Assembly (NCBI GenBank): GCA_946902875.1
Contig: OX336341.1
Coordinates: 1,426,001 to 1,490,000, forward strand
DNA from: Nematopogon swammerdamellus
Lineage: Eukaryota > Arthropoda > Insecta > Lepidoptera > Adelidae
Reading direction: 5' to 3'
Length of the DNA: 64,000 bases
The first letter of the stretch is position 1, and each line of letters begins with the position of its first letter. A model generated the notes under the pieces. The model worked only from the letters and a program-made list of their open reading frames with translations, was not told the DNA's origin and did not search any database. Positions 24,261 through 36,900 of the stretch are shown piece after piece. A program made the position numbers and the translations under genes.

Positions 24261-24404
24261 ATGCAATAACTGTAATCCACTGCGCCTTTTCATTGGTTCT
24301 TGTGAGCTTTTAATTAAATAAATATCGCTTTATTGAATGATTGCCCGGCAGCTCATTCTGATCAAGATAATTTTGTTTTGTTCCGCTTCGTACCGTGGGA
24401 CACG

Positions 24405-24570
24405 CTGTTTACTAGCAAGTACATCAAACTGTATCCCGACAATCCGGGTAAGAAGAGTTAATTGGTGTTGTGCTGCAAGAATTCGGATGAACCACAGGTG
24501 TTAACCATCACCTTCAGCAACGAATTAGTTAAGACAAGATTCCTCGAAGCGACAAGACTGCAAGCAGCAT
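24405..24570. repeat. Partial copy of the GTTGTGCTG repeat
   Basis: ATCCCGACAATCCGGGTAAG and TGGTGTTGTGCTGCAAGAAT match parts of 34765-34860 and 28430-28475. It is non-coding. Confidence 0.4.
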
Positions 24571-25269
24571 GTGGGGTTGTATCGTAGATGTGGTATTGGT
24601 GAAATGAAACGAATTATATTTATTTTTATATGTAAGTTTACAATTACAGCCACATTTCATTGAATTAATTTAAATTCCTGATGAAAAATGGGGTTTCTCC
24701 AAATTTTGATCGGTATAACAATAGGAGGATGACATGCTATCATTTGCTGATGGAGTATGGGAAGAACGAGGAGTTACGAAAAGAATTGAAGTCATTTAGG
24801 GTGGACAGACTTAATTAACTGTTGGCGAGCCCAAGTGAGAGGGATTTAGTAATTATCACTGCGCGCACTCACTATGCGAACAAGAAGGAAGTGACTACGG
24901 AGCCCTCTGTGTGTGAACAAGGTTCTTTAATTCGAAGTTCGTCAGACAAAGAATAATAATTAAAGACACCCGACCAGTTCGGACCAAGAGCTGTCTTTAT
25001 AGAGTCATTTGAGCCTGTCCTTATGTCACCGGGGCACCAGCTCATGTATTATTAGTTCCTATTTAGCATAACGACCGCAAATGTACCCACTAGTAGGTGC
25101 CCACGCTATTGTCACGTTCGACTCGGTCGGTCGTGAGTCGTGACACATAATTTCTATGATCGGTGGCGTATAGTTCGAATTTCGAATCCGGCGCGAAGGG
25201 CCAATGTTTTTTTTAAATTTCGATGTATATAATCTCTTTTACCGATCCCTCAACAAACGTTAATACTTC

Positions 25270-25515
25270 TGATGGTTCTCCATGGGTATACTAATATCAA
25301 TGTAAATGCAAGAACCGGGAAAATGTGGAACGCACTCCCTGCCCATCTATTTCCTCCCAAGTACAACCTGGGGTTCTTCAAAAGGGGCATGAAAAGGCTC
25401 CTGTCAGGCCGGCATGGCATTCGCAATCCCCGTGCATCACAGAATGTCCATGGGCATCGTTAGACACCTACTTGTAGGTGAAACGATGCCACATGTCGCG
25501 CTATCAATAAAAAAA
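25270..25515 (+). mobile_element. LINE 3' end encoding ARTGKMWNALPAHLFPPKY
   Basis: The short plus-strand frame carries TGKMWNALPAHLFPP, NLGFFKRGMKRLL and a stop, then CACCTACTTGTAGG, GCCACATGTCGCGCTATCAA and an A run. A related 3' end lies inverted at 54944-55080. It is a 5'-truncated CR1/Jockey-like insertion. Confidence 0.75.
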
Positions 25516-25770
25516 AAAAAAAGCAGCTTCAAAACGAAGACAGCTAACTTACGCCATGTTACGCTACTAACCTAACTCGATATTGAAACAGGTCGAGTTG
25601 GCTATGATCTCAGTCGCTCCAGGCACTAACTAGGCGATCGATCACACCAGGTCTACAATACTAGCGGTTTATTCCACTACATCGGGATGTGGTGTATGTA
25701 TGGTATGACACCTCTAATCGTGAAAAATACTGCTCCTGTGATTTCGCTCGCTACATATAATGCGCGGGAC

Positions 25771-25889
25771 GGATCTCGGCGTGTCGTCGCCGCAGCGGGC
25801 GACCCGCCACGCGCATACACTATACAAGCACGGTGTGGGTGCGAGGGAGAACACTGACGAGCCGCTGCGGCGGCGACACGCCGAGATCC
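25771..25889. repeat. GC-rich inverted repeat
   Basis: GGATCTCGGCGTGTCGTCGC with CGCAGCGG pairs with CCGCTGCGGCGGCGACACGC with CGAGATCC across about 60 bases. GCATTATA-like sequences lie outside both arms. It may be a small GC-rich foldback element. Confidence 0.6.
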
Positions 25890-26454
25890 GCCCCGGGCAT
25901 TATACTTGGTATAGGAGTATTGTATACCTATTTATTTATTGTCTAGCTCTTACCCGCGGCTTCGCTCGCGGCACTGTAGGGTGTGCTTAAAATGTTTTGC
26001 AACAATGAGCTTAGTGAGCTTCCTGAGTTGCCAGGAAGAGTATGTTCGTTTAGGCTTTTACCTCTGTTACACATTATGTTTTTGTAAGTCGCTTTGATTA
26101 GGTATTACCGCGTCACCGAAAACATTACGATAATGCCAGGAAGAGGTTGCCTCATAGCAATAAGGTGGCGCTCAGTGGCGCAGTATGTGAAACCGTTCAT
26201 TCAAGTAATTAAAGAGTTTATTATTAATTTAATTAGCAGAATGACTGTGTCAAGTTTCACAAGACTGCAAGATACCAAAAGGCGTGAGATTAACAGTAGT
26301 CTTAGCTTTAAATGGAGTTGCGTCCACGCTCCTTGTAGGGGCAAACCAGATCCACGCGATAAGTCGGAGCTGAGGCGACGCCATTTTTATGTGGAGCTAA
26401 ATAGATGTCTGTTGAAGAGATATCGTCGAAATGAATGACAGACATTTGCCGTAG

Positions 26455-27064
26455 AGTTAAGCCCCGTTCTCACGAGGCGATTCAGTCGGTCAACTTTTAG
26501 TTGAACGAGTAAAATCGCAAAGTAGTTGCGTTCTCACGCTTGAAAAAATTATGTCAAGTTCGGGTGCAGTTTTGCTGCCAAATGTATTAAATAAACAATG
26601 AACAGATAATCGATCAGACCGGACAGTTGCTCCTAGATGGTGCCAAACTAATTACTGCGATCGTGTTATCTTTCGACTTGATAAAGCTGTTCCACCCATT
26701 TAATTGTGGTAAAAGGGTTGCGACATTTCGCGATACACATACGAACGGCGGAGGCGGGCGGCGGCAAGGTTCGAACGCGCCGAAAAATACTTCGGAATTT
26801 TTGAAATTCCAAAGATTTCGGGGGGAGGTACGACACCCCCATATCCCCCCCCCCCCCCCCCCCCCCCCTCCCCGACTACGCGCCTCATCTTCGACAATGT
26901 TTCAGCTCGCGCGATGACGCCATCAATTGAACCGACTCGACCAAAAGTTGACAGGGAATCAACTTTCTGTCGTTCAACAAAAGTCTATAAACATTCGTTG
27001 AAAGCAGGTTCCCACGATACGATAATTTAACTGACTAAAATTGACCCGTGAGAACGTGGCGTCA
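26455..27064. mobile_element. Putative TIR element with internal 24-C run
   Basis: The left end GCCCCGTTCTCACGAGG and the right end CCGTGAGAACGTGGCGTC are imperfect inverted repeats. Sub-terminal GTCGGTCAACTTTTAGTTGA is echoed by CTGACTAAAATTGACC. A pure run of 24 C lies at 26845-26868. No transposase is present. Confidence 0.5.
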
Positions 27065-27229
27065 TGAAATGGATCAGGCGAAAAATGTGTCGCACCTCCG
27101 CACCATGCTGTGGGACTGTCTACTGGCGTGTGCGTTTTTAAAAGTCGGTCTCGTTAATTCGGTGGTGTAATGGATCGACGTGCGATCGTGAACATTAAGC
27201 CGTAGATATGACACAAGTCAGCCAGCATT

Positions 27230-27950
27230 TTCAGTATTCAGTATTTCAGCCGCTGGGAACCACTCCTCAGACGTACCGGATACCGTCGCCGGTCACCCCA
27301 CCTGACGGATGGTCTCCCCAGCAGGCTTGGATTTCGTACAATAATTATCGTATTTGTACCATAATTACAACGATCGTACGATATGCGATCGTAATGCTTG
27401 GATCGTACGCTAAAATACGATCATTTTATCTCCGGTAAAATTATTATTTTTAATACTGTGAAAAATAAAATTTTATTTTAGCAACACTAAACCATCATCC
27501 CGAGTGGTAAAAAATATTTATAGTCCGTTCACCGAAAGATTGCGCCGAATATCTGTACTATTTGTATGGCGACATTGGCAACGAGAGGCATCTTAAGGTA
27601 CCTACGGATTTTATACAAACGTTTAAATATCCTGACTCTCGCTCGAATCATCGTTGTCCCGACTAGGTTCTACTCTATCTCTAAGGTATGGTTGTTAGGC
27701 TCCGGGGCAAAGAAAGGAGTTTTATGCAACTAATCATAATAAGGATGCGCACACGACGCCAACTCTATGAAAGTACTGAAATATCTTCATTTTGTTTGTC
27801 GTACGATAATTTAGGCTGAAATACGATCCTTTTCGACCTCGATTACGATAAATTTTAGTGACCTCAAATCCAATCCTGCTACCCAGACTCAATTTGTCCA
27901 CGGCCGCCAGTGCAGTACACGGCTACTCCAACGGTATGACGCGGTTGCAC
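27230..27950 (-). mobile_element. RTE-like LINE pieces split by a hAT-like insertion
   Basis: Positions 27230-27320 and 27887-27945 match consecutive parts of the LINE 3' region: CACCTGACGGATGGTCTCCC, then CCACGGCCGCCAGTGCAGTA. The intervening 557 bp (27322-27878) end in CAGGCTTGGATTT and AAATCCAATCCTG, and are flanked by CTCCCCAG and CTACCCAG, an 8-bp duplication with one mismatch. Confidence 0.7.
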
Positions 27951-28261
27951 AAATGTATGACAACTTTTTCTGCTCACTGTATAGCTGGATACCTTAAACA
28001 CGCATGCAAGCGCCATGTACGGTCTACATCTATCAAGCGGCGACAGAGCGAGTCGCTGCCCAATTCAGATCGCTCCGTGACCGAACAAATTATTCACCAT
28101 TATCTGAGCCGATATGGCCATTGGGGGCACTTGCTGCGGCCTTTTTCGATCTACACACGGGTTTGCTGGAGGTCGTACCGAAATTTCGATGTAACAGTAC
28201 TTTGTAGCTGGCGCTTTTAGTACTACTTACGTTACGTACGTACACTCACGTACTTTCGTAT

Positions 28262-28368
28262 TGTGAAATGAAGGGAAGCACTGACATGGCACCTAGTTCA
28301 CAAAGGTTGACATCACGGATGTTGTAGGTGATGTAGTCAACCGGTTTAGAGAAAAAAGAAATAAAAAA
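28262..28368 (+). mobile_element. SINE tail fragment
   Basis: TGAAATGAAGGGAAGCACTG through GATGTAGTCAACCGG ends in an A-rich tail. Only about 100 bases of the SINE remain. Confidence 0.75.
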
Positions 28369-28479
28369 AAACAGATCAAAAATAATAAAAAATATAAGTA
28401 CTTACATAGGTTGGTACATACATAAAGTAGAGTTGTGCTGCAAGAATTCGGTCGAATTACCGCACAACTTAGGACATTA

Positions 28480-28648
28480 TCTACACTAATACGAGTATTA
28501 TAAAGAGGTAAAATTAGTAAGTTTGTAAGTTTGAATGTAGGAGTTAATTTCCGAAAATACTAATTCGATTTTAAAAATTCTTCGACCAATAATTAGAATG
28601 AACCTTCAAGATACAGGCCATGCGAGCGAAGCCGCGGTCAAAATCTAG
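28480..28648 (+). mobile_element. Short non-autonomous Helitron-like element (169 bp)
   Basis: It begins TCTACACTAATACGAG and ends GCGAAGCCGCGGTCAAAATCTAG, sitting between A and T. This fits the 5'-TC ... CTAG-3' with A^T insertion rule. The GC-rich GCGAGCGAAGCCGCGG near the 3' end is typical. Confidence 0.65.
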
Positions 28649-29289
28649 TAACCTATGAAGCATGGGCGCCGGCAGCAGGGTGCAAGGGGGTGCGCTTGCA
28701 CCCCCCTGTCAGGAAAGAAAATACACAGAACAAACTAAATTAAAATTATGCATTCGCTGAAGCGCTGCACGGGTAAAGTAAACCAATATTTAAAGCAAAA
28801 ACATTATTTTCGGCAGTTTGGCGCGTTTATTGTACATAGCAACTACAAATTACTGTTGCTTTGCTTTTTTATATTATAAAATTCATTTTTTTTTCTAGTT
28901 TTCTACCTAGTTAGTATTGATTGATGCAGCTAGCATCTTTACGTAGTTTACTTAATTGTTATTATAAGGCTGCACTGTATGTACTTTAAGTGGATTGTGC
29001 ATGTTCGTTGACTAATTTAGTTACTGATGCCTAGCCAACAGAACAGTCGTGTAAATATTCTTGTGTTAAAAAGTGTGTAAATAGTTTAACAATAGCGACG
29101 AGACTAAAAACGAGTCCTACATGGAATAATTTTTCTCCAAATGCGCGCGATTTAAATTTGACATTACATACATTTATCTACAAAACATAGATGCACCTCC
29201 CTGACAGAAATCCTGGCGGCGCCCATGCCATGAAGCAGCAAGAAACGCACTAAAATAAATAGAAAACATGACAATCTAATGTTATGACA

Positions 29290-29510
29290 CGGTTTACACA
29301 CATAAACACGGCGAGTGTATTTCCCGAATCCTTTCTGGGTGTCTTGAAGACACCGTCGTCGTATCAACGGGCTAGACAGCTTAGCAACAGTCCGCAAATC
29401 TGCTGGCATATGGCACCTAACCGAGTGAGGAGAGGTGATTTTGGCTCTGTCGACTGCACCATTGGTCTCTCGGCACAGCCACACATGTTGGTTTACATAA
29501 AAAAAATTGA
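29290..29510 (+). mobile_element. LINE 3' end (same family as 23880-24260)
   Basis: GTCCGCAAATCTGCTGGCAT, then AGGTGATTTTGGCTCTGTCG and TCTCTCGGCACAGCCACACA and an A run, match 24140-24255 closely. Only the 3' terminal part remains. Confidence 0.7.
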
Positions 29511-29579
29511 TATTTTGAAATAGGTTTAGGAAATGGGCAATAACATATTATTTTGACATCAATAAAAACGTTTGTTATA

Positions 29580-30172
29580 CAGAGTGTTTGATCACTATTA
29601 TAGGTCATACATTATTTTTTTTTATTGAAACTGACACGGTTGGCTACATCACCTACAACATCCGTGATGTCAGCCCATAACACCGGGTGAACTTGGTGCC
29701 ACGTCAGTGCTTCCCTTCGGTCGTGCCGGCTACACTGAACTGGACGGAAAACACAAACTATTTACATAGCCGTTTCGACCGACCTTTCATTCAGTGCGGT
29801 GGTACAAACCACGGCCGGGCGGGTTAAACCCTACCACCTAGTAATATAAGAAGGGAGTCATATCCCTTAGTCGCCTTTTACGACATACACGGGGAGAGAT
29901 GCAGTGGGGCTATTCTTTTAAAGTACCGACCCCACACGGTACAATACATAAAGCAAACCAGGTACTCCTGAGCCTATTTGGAGCAAAAAAGTTAGATAAC
30001 ATTTTGTTCTACGGGAACTTTTTTTTTCCATACAACACTAAATAAAATTATTTACTTTTGTATAGAAAAAAAAAGTTCATCGTAGAACAAAATGTCAACA
30101 AACTTTTTTGCTCCAAATAGGTCTCAGGAGTACCCGGTTTGCTTTATGACCTATTAGACATCAAACACACTG
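29580..30172. mobile_element. Foldback MITE copy 2, TA-flanked, containing a SINE
   Basis: The ends are CAGAGTGTTTGATCA and its complement TCAAACACACTG, with TA outside both. The inner arms CAGGTACTCCTGAGCC and TTTGGAGCAAAAAAGTT match the copy at 13242-13422. The left arm is interrupted by the SINE at 29614-29942. Confidence 0.85.
29614..29942 (-). mobile_element. SINE type B, near full length, nested in MITE
   Basis: It runs from the T-rich end through the shared body to the type B head ending CGACCCCACACGGTAC. ATACAT is duplicated at 29607-29612 and 29944-29949, which fits a target duplication in the MITE arm. This is one of the two best type B copies. Confidence 0.85.
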
Positions 30173-30539
30173 TATATTGGAAGCTTAATATTTACTATTA
30201 GCGAGTCCATGGGAAGAATTTTAATCATTGTGATTAATAAGAGAAAAACTTTAATTTGTAAATTGCTAAAACAGATCTAATGGCGAATAATTAAATCTCT
30301 TCCAATGTAGGTGAGGGTGAGCCTGCAGGTTAGCTCGTAGAGCCTGCGCCTGCGTGTGCGCATAGTTTCTCACACTAGCTCTCGAGGTTTCGCAGCTATG
30401 CGGTACAGTCATTCAAGTACAGTCAACAACAATAACCGAATAATTATTGCATGCACATTTAGTTTTAATTTAGTGAAATAAATGTTGTTATAATAACCAA
30501 TTAACCACCATAAAAACATTTCCAGCCTTATAGCTCACC

Positions 30540-30862
30540 ACACACATTTTTAGGTTTCTGTATCCCGTACGGAAGCCTATTATTAAGCCTACGCCGTCTG
30601 TCTGTCCGTCCGTCTATCCGTGCGAGGGCTGTATCTCTTGAACCATCGATGCTTGGACCGTAATAGGTAACCCGTTGAAATTTTCACAGAATATGTGTTA
30701 TTATGGCGGATATAACAACAAATAAACAAATAAAAATAAAAATAGAAAAAGTAAAAAATTAAGGGGGTTCCCATAAAAGAAACGTGTTTTTTTCAATGTT
30801 TTTTTTTGTGGTGCGGTAACCTCGGTGCGCGAGTCCGCCTCGCATTTGGCCGGTTTTTTAGG
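30540..30862 (+). repeat. GGAACCCT / CTGTCTGTC family repeat
   Basis: It contains GTATCCCGTACGGAAGCC, AAGCCTACGCCGTCTGTCTG, the (GTCC)n block and the end ACCTCGGTGCGCGAGTCCGC. It matches 4886-5196 in order. Confidence 0.65.
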
Positions 30863-30999
30863 ATAGTTTAATTTAAATACCTAGTTTTGTTTCAATATCA
30901 ATACAGTTTCTAACACATTTTTAAGATAGTTAAACTTTTAATAATAAAATTATCAAGTGTATTAAATTGTATATTAATATACAATATTATACAATTTAA

Positions 31000-32560
31000 T
31001 TATTATGTTTTCTTAACATAATCTCTGGGGTCTGGAGCAGTGAATGGGGGACGGACAGCGCAATATGAAAGAAAGAACAACTAATTATCCAATCATCTCT
31101 TAAATTGTTTATAATGTCTGTCACCCCTCTGGACGCGGGTATTATTAACAAACGGGCCTGTTCTAATATAAATTGTCTGCATTTTATGAACGAAGTAGGC
31201 TGCGGGAACGAAGTAACTTGTATGCGATACTCGTAAATTTTTCAGTTCTATATTTTTGTATATTTTGACCAGCACCAAAATGTGAATACACGCGGACCGT
31301 GACGTCATCATCCAACGCGTAAAGCACGGACGGCCTAACCTGAGGCGAACAAACGTACGCACACAAATGCATTTTTCTTATACAAATGCTTGACATGCAC
31401 CTATACATGGCCTGAGCACTACTACACTCGCAGAATTTTATACTCACCGTCATGCGTGAATGTGTTTGTACGCCTCAGGTTAGAACGAACGACCTAACGC
31501 GTTTCACGAACGCGTTGAAATCTTTTGCTCTATGAAAAAATGCAAAATAAATTATTGCAAAAAACTGGTCGATATTCCAGATTAGCTTCAATATAATACA
31601 TACGAGATGCTGATTAGAATATGGTCTAATTTAGTAAATTGTATTTTGCTTGCGAAGAAAACAGCACAAACATAAGTCAAAAACCCTTAAAAAGTGAAAA
31701 ATAATTTTCGCTTACTAAATTAAAGGCGTCGGGGGACCGATAATTTTTTTTCCCTTGTAATAATTTTGTTAAGTTTATTAGTTTATTACCTTAGATGTTA
31801 GGTCACACGTTCATAAAGTATTGTAAAAAATTCCGTTTATTTATTTAAAGGCGACGAGTGAAAGTAAGTGTATTAAAACATTTCACAGCAGAGATCCATT
31901 TTACGACATGGACCAGGAGAGATGCAGTGGGGCTATTCTTTTTAAATACCCGGCCCCACACGGTGCCGCAGTCCTTGTTTCTTCATATTCAAAGAGTTAT
32001 GTGTTTTCCCTACTTAATACAATATTAAAAAATACACAATACATACCTGGTTCTGGTTCTAGTTCTGGTTAGTTTACCATATTTATGATAAATTTTGTTT
32101 TTTAGTGTTTTGGTAGGAATATAAGGTTATCTTTCTGTTTTTTCTTATTCTCGCAATTGTTTTTTGTCATCAATGTATGTCTAGCCTGTTAGTTAAAAAA
32201 ACTTATTTCCCGGCAAAATGGGTTAAACTGAAAATCAGCGCAATACTATGTCTATTGCACACGCTGAGTTGAGGCCAATTTGTCGCCAATATTACTAATG
32301 ATTTTGTTGTATTTTAAAATTGTAATACCGAAATGGCGATAAATAAACGTTTTAATTTCATTTCATTTTACCTGTTACATAAGGGGTTAGGGAAAGTCGA
32401 TCAATTCCTTCAATCTCACATTTACTTTAATTAATGTGTCTAGGTAAGTACTAGTCTCATAGTTCCTCTTAAGCACTCAGGCGCCACCTAAATGCATGCC
32501 ACACAGGTATATCTACCTGCGCAATCCCTGCCGAATAAGGCGTGAAAACTTCATTGCGCA
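31000..32560. other. Intergenic segment; one short SINE head fragment, otherwise nothing
   Basis: Positions 31900-31975 read on the minus strand as a type B SINE head (complement of GAGATGCAGTGGGGCTATTC and GGCCCCACACGG). Near 30965-31005 there is an AT-rich palindromic patch. Elsewhere I see no gene or known repeat. Short open frames at 31093-31453 have no family resemblance. Confidence 0.35.
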
Positions 32561-32889
32561 ATGTTTTCATATAAAATCAATGAGCGGTCGAGGAGTTACG
32601 ACGGAGACACGTCAATATGTCGCACTCGAAATTATTAAACGAAACGGAGACGTATAAGGAACTCACTTGGTCGGTTTGCATGCGGTGCGGAGAGACCACA
32701 TAGGTAATTTGCGTACATACTCGGCGCGGTAGGCAGCGCAGCGAGTAACTGACAACACAGAACAGCGATCGGTAGCCGCCTTCCTTCAGCCACGGTGTCC
32801 GACGCGTTTTCTTACTCCGTGAAGTGAGTTGCTGCATGATTTGGATTCTTTAGGGAAACTCCCGAAGACAAAGTCTGACACTTGTTTTA

Positions 32890-33232
32890 CTCATGAAGTA
32901 CGTTACTTTGTTTTACTATTAGTTACTGTGTTTGTCGACTCTATGTATGATATTAAAACTAAATTGACGATTTTTAGAAATGTATCTGTATGTTCCTCCA
33001 TAGCTCTTAAACTTATCATCCGAATTCGATGAAACTTAGCACAAGCACATTTAACTATACGCGACACAGGCGAGCTAAATAAAACTCAATTCCGGTTACG
33101 CTAAGATGTGGCTCTGATACAAACTGAATGGTTCCGCGCGCCGAAATAAAGGCACGGTAGTTGGCTTACTTAATTTCTTCTTATTTTTAAATACGATTTT
33201 CACGCGAGCGAAACCGCGGGCAAAAGCTTATT
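32890..33232 (+). repeat. Interspersed repeat, Helitron-like 3' end (copy 2)
   Basis: This is the partner of 165-518, with the same block order and the end CGCGAGCGAAACCGCGGGCA. A short (TTGTTTA)n run follows at 33232-33252. Confidence 0.55.
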
Positions 33233-33759
33233 GTTTATTGTTTATTGTTTATTTAGCATCTATTGGCAGTACACTGCGCTCAGATTTGTCATATTTACAT
33301 TGTTACATTCCGCCAGTTCGATTATCACAGCGAAGAAGACTGACAAGAAACTTCGCTTGTCGATCTATAAAATTTAAATACACTAGCTGATGGCCGTAAC
33401 AATTTACGTGTAATGTACAAATACACGCCGTTATTTACAAATATACCTCAACTATATTTATATCGATTATTAAGTTCTTTTCGTTTCTTTGATCAACCTT
33501 CGGAAACTCACTATTAGCACAAATTTTACATAAAACAGCACGGTTGATGTGCTTTTCGTAACTGCCTATAAAATATTTCTGAATGCCACCGGAAGCCGAG
33601 ATTATGTCAGTAGGTATCAAGTCACCGACAACTCGCCGCGAGGTTGGCCCACCCACGTGTGATTAGACAGCAACATTCGGCGAAATAAGTGCGTTGGCGA
33701 TCTAAATGTCATTCCTTACTCACAGAACTTCTATACTATAGTTTGGGACAAATACTTGA

Positions 33760-34090
33760 GTACGACACGACACGGTTGGCTATATCACCTAAAACATCCG
33801 TGTTCTCAGCCCATAGCCCATCTAGGTGCCGTGTCGGTGCGTCCGTTTAGTCGTGCTGGGTACACTGAACTGGACGGAAAACACGAACTATTTACATAGC
33901 CGTTTCGACTGACCTTTCATTCTGAGCGGTGGTTGTGGTTCGGATTTCAACAAAAATTGTAGGTCCCTTCCCTTTTAACTAGGAAATCCGTTCAACGACG
34001 AAACGGTTACCCATTCAAGTTCTGACCGCGCCCAGGTGTGCTCATGATCACGAACGACAGTCGACTGATCACATCACAACACAACAACCA
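33760..34090 (-). mobile_element. Rearranged SINE type A
   Basis: Minus-strand tail and body run from 33764 to about 33943. Next comes a short plus-strand piece (GTGGTTCGGATTTC to TAACTAGG), then a minus-strand head (CCATTCAAGTTCTGACCGCG, CAGTCGACTGATC). So an inner block is inverted relative to the ends. A CACAACAACCACACCAT hairpin follows at 34080-34115. Confidence 0.55.
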
Positions 34091-34496
34091 CACCATCAAT
34101 ATGGTGTGGTTGTTGTGTAGTGGTGTCATCGGCCGACTCATGTTGGTGACAACACTATCAATATAATGAGATCAACTTTTTTTTCTGTTTACATTTTGGG
34201 GGACCCTGTACTTTTCACCAGATAAATTTGTCAGATAAATTTTCCTTAAGTCAAACTCTGTTTCATCAAAATCGGTTCAGTAGATCCTGAGATATCTGCA
34301 CCGTTAGCCACATAACATTAGGCGGATGGGTGTAGGATCATAGTAACAGGTCCATGCTTCCTGTAAAAACTTTGGTCCTTCGAGCCGGATTCAAAGTAAC
34401 TTTTGTTCACCTTATTAGCTGGCATGGCGACGCAGTGCATCGCTGAGCGTGGTTTCGCGAGAAGTGGTGTTATTGGCTGCGTATGATCTTTCTAAA

Positions 34497-34860
34497 TCAA
34501 AAAATCAAAATCAAAATCAAAATCTTTATTGTTTTTTGCACTTTTTTACAGTGTCTCCATTACGGGTTTTTTGAATATGCAAAATGCCTGAATGGGGGTA
34601 CAATACAGCCTTCACATGCATAGAGCTATGCAAGGCTGGCTTTATATATATTAATTTTACAATTTATTTATAAAAAAAAGTAAAACAATACACTATAACC
34701 TATTCAAAAATTTTAACAAATTCGTTCACTTTATAAAAGCATACATACATATCACACACGCTAAATCCCGACAATCGGGGTAAGCAGAGTAATCGGTGTT
34801 GTGCTGCAAGAACTCTGGTCAATTACAGCACAACACCAACCATTGCATTATAAAAGCATT
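34497..34860. repeat. TCAAAA microsatellite and GTTGTGCTG repeat piece
   Basis: (TCAAAA)n at 34497-34531 precedes CTTTATTG, a common end of lepidopteran LINE copies. Positions 34765-34860 contain TCCCGACAATCGGGGTAAGC, TCGGTGTTGTGCTGC and an inverted match, as in the family at 6035-6395. Confidence 0.5.
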
Positions 34861-35435
34861 GCTCTAATAGCCATTTAATAGAGCATTTTTATTTGCAGCA
34901 TTAGCCCTAAGAACGTTTTGGCACAGCAACCCTTGCCGGATATTTAGAAGAATTTTTTTTTATCGAAATCCAAAGTGACACTCAAATCCAAGCTCGAATA
35001 TATCAAACTCTAACAAAAACAAGTAAATCCTAGTAGGTAGAGTATAGTGACGGGCTAATCTATGAATGAAGTAGAGTTTAGTATTTTAGGCATTATACGT
35101 ATTATATGTATGTATGTAAGATTGTGGTTGTAAGCAAAAGTGAATGAGTAAATCAATGGACTCCCACGCTACCTCGGTCGCTTGCGAAGATGCCTTCCGG
35201 CAACCGCCCACGCCTCGCAATGATAAAAGTATTTTTACAATATCACACTCATCCTCTGTACGAAATGAATAACCGGAATCATTTTCACACCTAGTGTAAG
35301 GATGACTGCCACTGCCAGCGATTTTTTAAATATTATTTTCCAGCTTGACGAATACATTTTCGTTTATATGTTATAGATAACACGACCTACCTATAATAAT
35401 TGATTACATTATTTTATAATCTTATACAAATTATT

Positions 35436-36084
35436 TCAGTCAGTCAGTCAGTCAGCGTGTAAGCGTCCACTGCTGGACATACGCCTCTCCAATTTTCCTC
35501 CAGTCCTCCCGGCCTTCAGCGATACGGAACCACTGATTTCCGCCGGCGTACTTGATGTCGTCGTCCCACCTGGCAGGTGGTCTTCCCACACTCCGTTTTC
35601 CTGTCCACGGCCGCCAGTGTAGGACACGGTTACTCCAACGGTCATCGTCTCTTCGGCTAACGTGCCCAGCCCACTGCCACTTGAGCTTAGCCACCCGGTG
35701 TCCAATATCGACTACTTTGGTGCGTCGGCGGATTGCCTCGTTACGCACCATATCACGTAGCGATATACCCAGAATGGCTCGCTCCATTGCTCGCTGGGCA
35801 ACTTTCAACCTTTGGACAACAGCGACCGTCAGAGTCCACGTTTCACATCCGTACGTCATAACCGGGAGGACACACTGGTCATATATACGGGTCTTTAAAT
35901 TCTGCGGAAGGTCAGACTTCAGGACGAATTTTAGTTTTCCGAAGGCAGCCCAACCCAGTTGAATTCGTCTCTCCACCTCCTTAAGCAGACCTTGTCTACC
36001 AAGCCGCAGAATTTCACCGAGGTATACGTACTCTTCAACCTGTTCGATCACTTCTCCGCCAATAAGAAATTGTCCTCCCGTCAT
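35436..36084 (-). pseudogene. RTE-like LINE 3' part, C-terminal reverse transcriptase region (5'-truncated)
   Basis: The minus strand has an open frame of about 210 codons: GGEVIEQVEEYVYLGEILRL, LPQNLKTRIYDQCVLPVMTY, GCETWTLTV, GHVSRRDDDRWSNRVLHWRP, GRPPARWDDDIKYAGGNQWF and WRKIGEAYVQQWT. This is the region after the reverse transcriptase palm in RTE-like non-LTR elements. The 3' end is a (CTGA)n microsatellite (35436-35455 on the plus strand). No endonuclease or catalytic RT core is present, so it is not active. It is the least broken of several copies in the window. Confidence 0.8.
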
Positions 36085-36589
36085 AACCTTTATTATTACC
36101 TTAATAATTATTTCAGTAAATTACATAAAAACCTTCTTCACGAATTGATTAGTTTCAGGTTTCATAGGCGTTCAATTTAATATACATGGGTACAATAACA
36201 ACAGAACAATTAAATAATATTAATAAAATAAAATATATTAAAGTAAATAAACTAGAATTTAAATTAAAATAATTCTGCCGAGGCTGCCACGGTATGCATA
36301 GAGTTCAACGGTCTTATCCACCGACAATTTTCCGATGGTTTCGCCAAAAGCCAGTGCGTCCGGTGACCACGCACTTAAGGGTTTCCTTCCACCGGTAAAC
36401 CTAGAAGGTCAAAGATGTTTTTCAGGGACTCATTCTATAATTCTTTAGTTTGGATTTCTGTAGTTTGGTGTTTATCGCTTGCGAATTTAAATATTAAATA
36501 CATTTTGAATTATAATTTATATCCAAATAAAAAAAAAGAACATCCTGCTTATCGGCTCGCTTCTTTTTAATTCACTTTTCAAAAACCGG

Positions 36590-36832
36590 CCATAAAGTGC
36601 GACTCGAACTCGCGCACTGAGGGTTCCGTATCGCCATGTCATGGTCAGCGCTGCTTCATACTGTTTTCAGTAAATGGCGCGCATACACTTTTCAGTTTCT
36701 TGCATAGGGACCCCCGTAATTTTTTTACTTTTTCTTATTTTTATTATTTGTTGTTATATCGGCCATAATAACACATATTATGTGAAAATTTCAACGGGCT
36801 ACCTATTACGGTTCAAGAGATACAGCCCTCTG

Positions 36833-36867
<35 letters not shown>

Positions 36868-36900
36868 GCGTAGGCTTAGTAATAAGGTTCCGTACGACGG
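36590..36900 (-). repeat. GGAACCCT / CTGTCTGTC family repeat, inverted
   Basis: It runs from GCGACTCGAACTCGCGCACT and CCATGTCATGG through CACATATTATGTGAAAATTT to (CAGA)n and CGGCGTAGGCTTAGTAATAA. It is the inverse of 4886-5196. Confidence 0.65.

Noticed and set aside
26627..26917. Frame with a Pro or Gly run as a possible protein
   Set aside because: The run is only the translated 24-C tract inside a TIR element.
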